A DNA stretch of 64,000 nt, from contig NZ_LVHF01000033.1 in the NCBI RefSeq assembly GCF_001650345.1, positions 930,001 through 994,000 on the forward strand, read 5' to 3'. Positions 61,464 to 64,000 of the stretch are shown here, one piece after another (position 1 is the stretch's first letter; each line of letters opens with the position of its first letter). Made by a program: the position numbers and the translations under genes. The stretch is from Photobacterium jeanii. Lineage in GTDB: Bacteria; Pseudomonadota; Gammaproteobacteria; Enterobacterales; Vibrionaceae. Below the pieces are notes generated by a model, which did no database searches, was not told the DNA's origin, and saw only the letters and a list, made by a program, of their open reading frames with translations.

Positions 61464-64000
61464 TTAATTCTGCTCAGTATCGTTTTGTAGTGGCAGCATC
61501 ATTTCGACGATCCCATCTTCCATTTGAATATCAACATGAAAGCCGACTTTTTGTGCGAGCATGATCATGCCTCGGTTGGTAGGCATTGTCATTCCACTCA
61601 TTTGATGAATGCCGCGCTGCTTGCAGTAGCGGATGATTTTTTCCATTAGGATTTTGCCCAGCCCAACACCTTTAAGATCTGAGCGAACTAAAATGGCGAA
61701 CTCCGCATCGTAATTCTCAGGATCTGACAATGCACGAGTTACCCCAATAATGGATTCGTTATCATCTTCTCCATTCGCGGTTGTTTGTGTTTGAGCACCT
61801 GTGGCTTTTTCCTGTTTGATTGTCGCAACAAAGGCCATTTCTCGGTCGTAATCAATCTGCGTGAAATTGGCGAGTGCTTCGTGGTTAAATTCACCCACGT
61901 CCGAGAAGAAGCGTTTATACAAATCATCAACAGATACTTTTGCGATAAAGGCGGCATGTTTGGGCTCATCTTCCGGCAGAATAGGACGCAATAAAATTTG
62001 CTGTCCATTCTTCAATATTGCTTGTTCTTCGTGTTCTTTGGGATAAGGGCGAATGGCCAATCTTGCTTGTTTATCGCCAGAAAAGGGCTTGATAGTCATA
62101 GAGGCATCAATTACGGTCAACTCAGAGCCTGAAACTAATAATGGATGGATATCTAGCTCTGTGATCTCGGGGCAATCAATGATGAGTTGAGAAATTCTCA
62201 CTAGCAGTTGGCATAGCGCTGGAATATCTAATCGTTCAGGTAGCCGTCGCTGACGAATTTTGCCCGTTTTTAATGCATTGATGACCAAATAACGCGCCAG
62301 CGCCATGTTCAATGGCGGGATCGCAACCGCCGCATCTTTTCGGATATCCCATTCTGCAGCATCTTCGCCCAACATGATGACAGGACCAAACACTGCATCG
62401 TTGTGAACCGTAATACGTAGCTCTTGGGATCCAGCTCGATTTGCCATTTGTTGAACAAGTAAGCCTTCAATGTGCGCACTTGGATAGTTCAAGGAAACCC
62501 GATCTAAAATGGCTTGAGCGCCGTTGGCAACTTCAGTCGCGTTTCTTAGATGAAGCATTACGCCGTGTACTTCTGATTTGTGCTGAATATCTGGCGAGCG
62601 TAATTTCACCGCGACTGGGTAGCCAATTTGTTCTGCGATATGTGCAGCTTCTGCCGGATCACTGGCAATCCAAGTTGGTAAAGTATTAAAGCCGTAGCTC
62701 TCTAAAATAGGGCGAACGTCATGCGTCTCTAATCTCTGTATATTTTGTGCTAGCAAATCTTTGAGGATGGCAGAAGCGAGTTTAGGCGTTGTGGTGACTT
62801 CGCCAAATGAGACAGGGGTTTCGAGTAGATGTTTTTGGTTTCGGCGGTACTCTATCAAGTGCATGAATGCCGACACGGCACTTTCAGGGGTGCGATAAGC
62901 AGGATAACCCGCATCTGCGAATATTTGTCGGGCACTAATCGCCTCGTTTTCACCAGCCCAATTTGTAAGAATGTTGAATTTTCGACTTCGGGGATGGGAT
63001 TGTAGTAAATGAACCAGTCGCTTAGCGGTTTCGTTGCCATCGGCAATTGCAGAAGGAGAATGCATGAGTAACAACGCATCACAGTCATCGGAGTCGAGTA
63101 AAATACGAACGGCTTTCTCATAACGGCTAATATCAGCATCACCAATAATATCGATGGGGTTTGCATGCGACCAACATGACGGCAAAATCTCCGACAATTT
63201 ATTGATGGTATCTTCACTCAGGGTCGCAAGCTTACCACCTCGGTCGGCAAGTGCATCGACAGCCATGATTGCAGGGCCACCACCGTTGGTAATTATCGCT
63301 AATCGTTCACCTCGCAGTGGCACTGAATGGGCGAGTGTTTCAACGGCTGCAAATAGTTCGTGCGTATTATGAACACGTAACATACCTGAGCGGCGAATTG
63401 CAGCGTCGTACACTACGTCTAATCCGGCATCACCACCGGTATGAAGTTGGGCTGCTTGACCGCCAGCTTGCGTCCGACCGCTTTTTACGACCAATATCCG
63501 TCGGTTTCGTGCTGCAGCGCGTGCCGCAGACATAAAGCGACGGGCATCTTTAATTGAATCAACATAAAGCAAAATGGCTTCAGTTTTACTGTCGCGACAT
63601 AAGGTATCGAGAAGCTCAGCAAAGTTAATATCGCAAGCATCACCCAAAGAAAGAAAAGTTGAGAAACCAATATTCTTGTTTTTTGCCCAGTCTAAAATCG
63701 TGGTGCAAACAGCCGCAGACTGAGAAATAAAGGCAATGTTACCTTTGTGGGCCGCGATTGGAGAAAATGAAGCGTTTAAGTTTAGCCAAGGTAAAATAAG
63801 TCCCATGCTATTTGGGCCAACAATGCGCATCCCGTATTGTTGCGCTACTGCGAACATGCGTTGTTCTTCATTTTCATAGCTTGAAGATGGGTCTGCCGAT
63901 AATGTGTTCATTCCCGCAGCCAGTACTATGGCCACTTTGACGCCTTTGTTACCGAGTTGCTCAATGATATCGACGTTACGGTGGGCGTTGGTGCAAACAA
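61464..64000 (-). CDS. patZ: Protein lysine acetyltransferase PatZ (YfiQ/Pka), N-terminus cut by the window edge
   Basis: An open frame continues to the right edge (…IIEQLGNKGVKVAIVLAAG), so the GTG at 63935 is not the start. About 845 codons are present. Order: CoA-binding and succinyl-CoA-ligase-like domains (GPNSMGLILPW, FISQSAAV), an ATP-grasp domain (GYPVAVKLRSPDI), and a C-terminal GNAT acetyltransferase (FRPILPEDEP-like LRPILPEDEP, LVRSDLKGVGLGKILMEKI). PatZ acetylates and inactivates acetyl-CoA synthetase and other proteins using acetyl-CoA. The ligase half is non-catalytic in known members. About 40-60 N-terminal residues are missing. Confidence 0.94.
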   Translation of the reverse strand, partial: VCTNAHRNVDIIEQLGNKGVKVAIVLAAGMNTLSADPSSSYENEEQRMFAVAQQYGMRIVGPNSMGLILPWLNLNASFSPIAAHKGNIAFISQSAAVCTTILDWAKNKNIGFSTFLSLGDACDINFAELLDTLCRDSKTEAILLYVDSIKDARRFMSAARAAARNRRILVVKSGRTQAGGQAAQLHTGGDAGLDVVYDAAIRRSGMLRVHNTHELFAAVETLAHSVPLRGERLAIITNGGGPAIMAVDALADRGGKLATLSEDTINKLSEILPSCWSHANPIDIIGDADISRYEKAVRILLDSDDCDALLLMHSPSAIADGNETAKRLVHLLQSHPRSRKFNILTNWAGENEAISARQIFADAGYPAYRTPESAVSAFMHLIEYRRNQKHLLETPVSFGEVTTTPKLASAILKDLLAQNIQRLETHDVRPILESYGFNTLPTWIASDPAEAAHIAEQIGYPVAVKLRSPDIQHKSEVHGVMLHLRNATEVANGAQAILDRVSLNYPSAHIEGLLVQQMANRAGSQELRITVHNDAVFGPVIMLGEDAAEWDIRKDAAVAIPPLNMALARYLVINALKTGKIRQRRLPERLDIPALCQLLVRISQLIIDCPEITELDIHPLLVSGSELTVIDASMTIKPFSGDKQARLAIRPYPKEHEEQAILKNGQQILLRPILPEDEPKHAAFIAKVSVDDLYKRFFSDVGEFNHEALANFTQIDYDREMAFVATIKQEKATGAQTQTTANGEDDNESIIGVTRALSDPENYDAEFAILVRSDLKGVGLGKILMEKIIRYCKQRGIHQMSGMTMPTNRGMIMLAQKVGFHVDIQMEDGIVEMMLPLQNDTEQN

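Noticed and set aside
1..64000. Mobile elements, CRISPR arrays, tRNA or rRNA genes
   Set aside because: No transposase or integrase frames, no regularly spaced repeats and no tRNA-like cloverleaf ends were seen by eye; a tRNAscan or Infernal run could still find short RNAs.

Overview
The window looks like a chromosomal segment of a marine gammaproteobacterium of the family Vibrionaceae, most likely Photobacterium or a close relative. The evidence is the gene content: maoP/hdfR, efpL, a secreted GH18 chitinase with CBM5/12 modules, KtrAB, a GlyGly-CTERM trypsin-like protease, DUF3389, a PBPRA1643-type SEC-C protein, and the photolyase/CFA-synthase/DUF1365/DUF2878/DUF3833 gene set. Base composition is even. 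I see no rRNA, tRNA, CRISPR array, insertion sequence, integrase or prophage. Both ends cut a gene: an ScsB-like thiol reductase at the left and the lysine acetyltransferase PatZ at the right.

Layout. 1-3.7 kb: envelope thiol-reductase pair and a lipoprotein carboxylesterase. 4-7 kb: a translationally coupled ATP-grasp ligase and a fused N-formylglutamate-amidohydrolase-like/DUF1704 metallopeptidase. 7.1-8.6 kb: divergent maoP/hdfR around a 23-bp palindrome. 8.9-10.3 kb: four small genes. 10.4-13.7 kb: two tandem brnQ branched-chain amino-acid carriers. 13.8-20.3 kb: yjjG, a RibX-RibA fusion, a periplasmic binding protein divergent from a hybrid histidine kinase, and two small envelope genes. 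20.7-27.3 kb: chitinase, double cupin, DUF7661, efpL, a methyltransferase and a YeiH-type exporter. 27.7-33.2 kb: an APH-fold kinase, a lipoprotein with a degenerate aspartic-protease domain, and a LysR/opine dehydrogenase/YfcC-transporter cassette. 33.3-35.3 kb: ktrBA. 35.5-45.6 kb: an eleven-gene light/photo-oxidative stress cluster headed by four TTGTACAA-type boxes. 45.6-64 kb: household and envelope genes (ybjD-like OLD nuclease, glyoxalase, YeeE/YedE, M48 protease, menI, protease, U32 peptidase, ydbH-ynbE-ydbL, LysR, patZ).

The most striking signal is upstream of the two brnQ genes. Each is preceded by a short leader ORF that is not obvious from long-ORF calling. One (37 aa) ends in a run of isoleucine codons. 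The other (24 aa) carries seven valine codons, five of them consecutive. After each leader stop codon lies a segment that can pair with an upstream, an adjacent or a distal partner, and the core order GCUGAC / GUCAGC / GCUGAUG is the same in both. This looks like a pair of amino-acid-specific attenuators on paralogous transporters. No canonical U-run terminator is visible, so the downstream mechanism is open. Other points worth checking are the maoP/hdfR palindrome, the hairpin that buries the Shine-Dalgarno of the opine dehydrogenase, and the repeated operators in front of the photolyase cluster.
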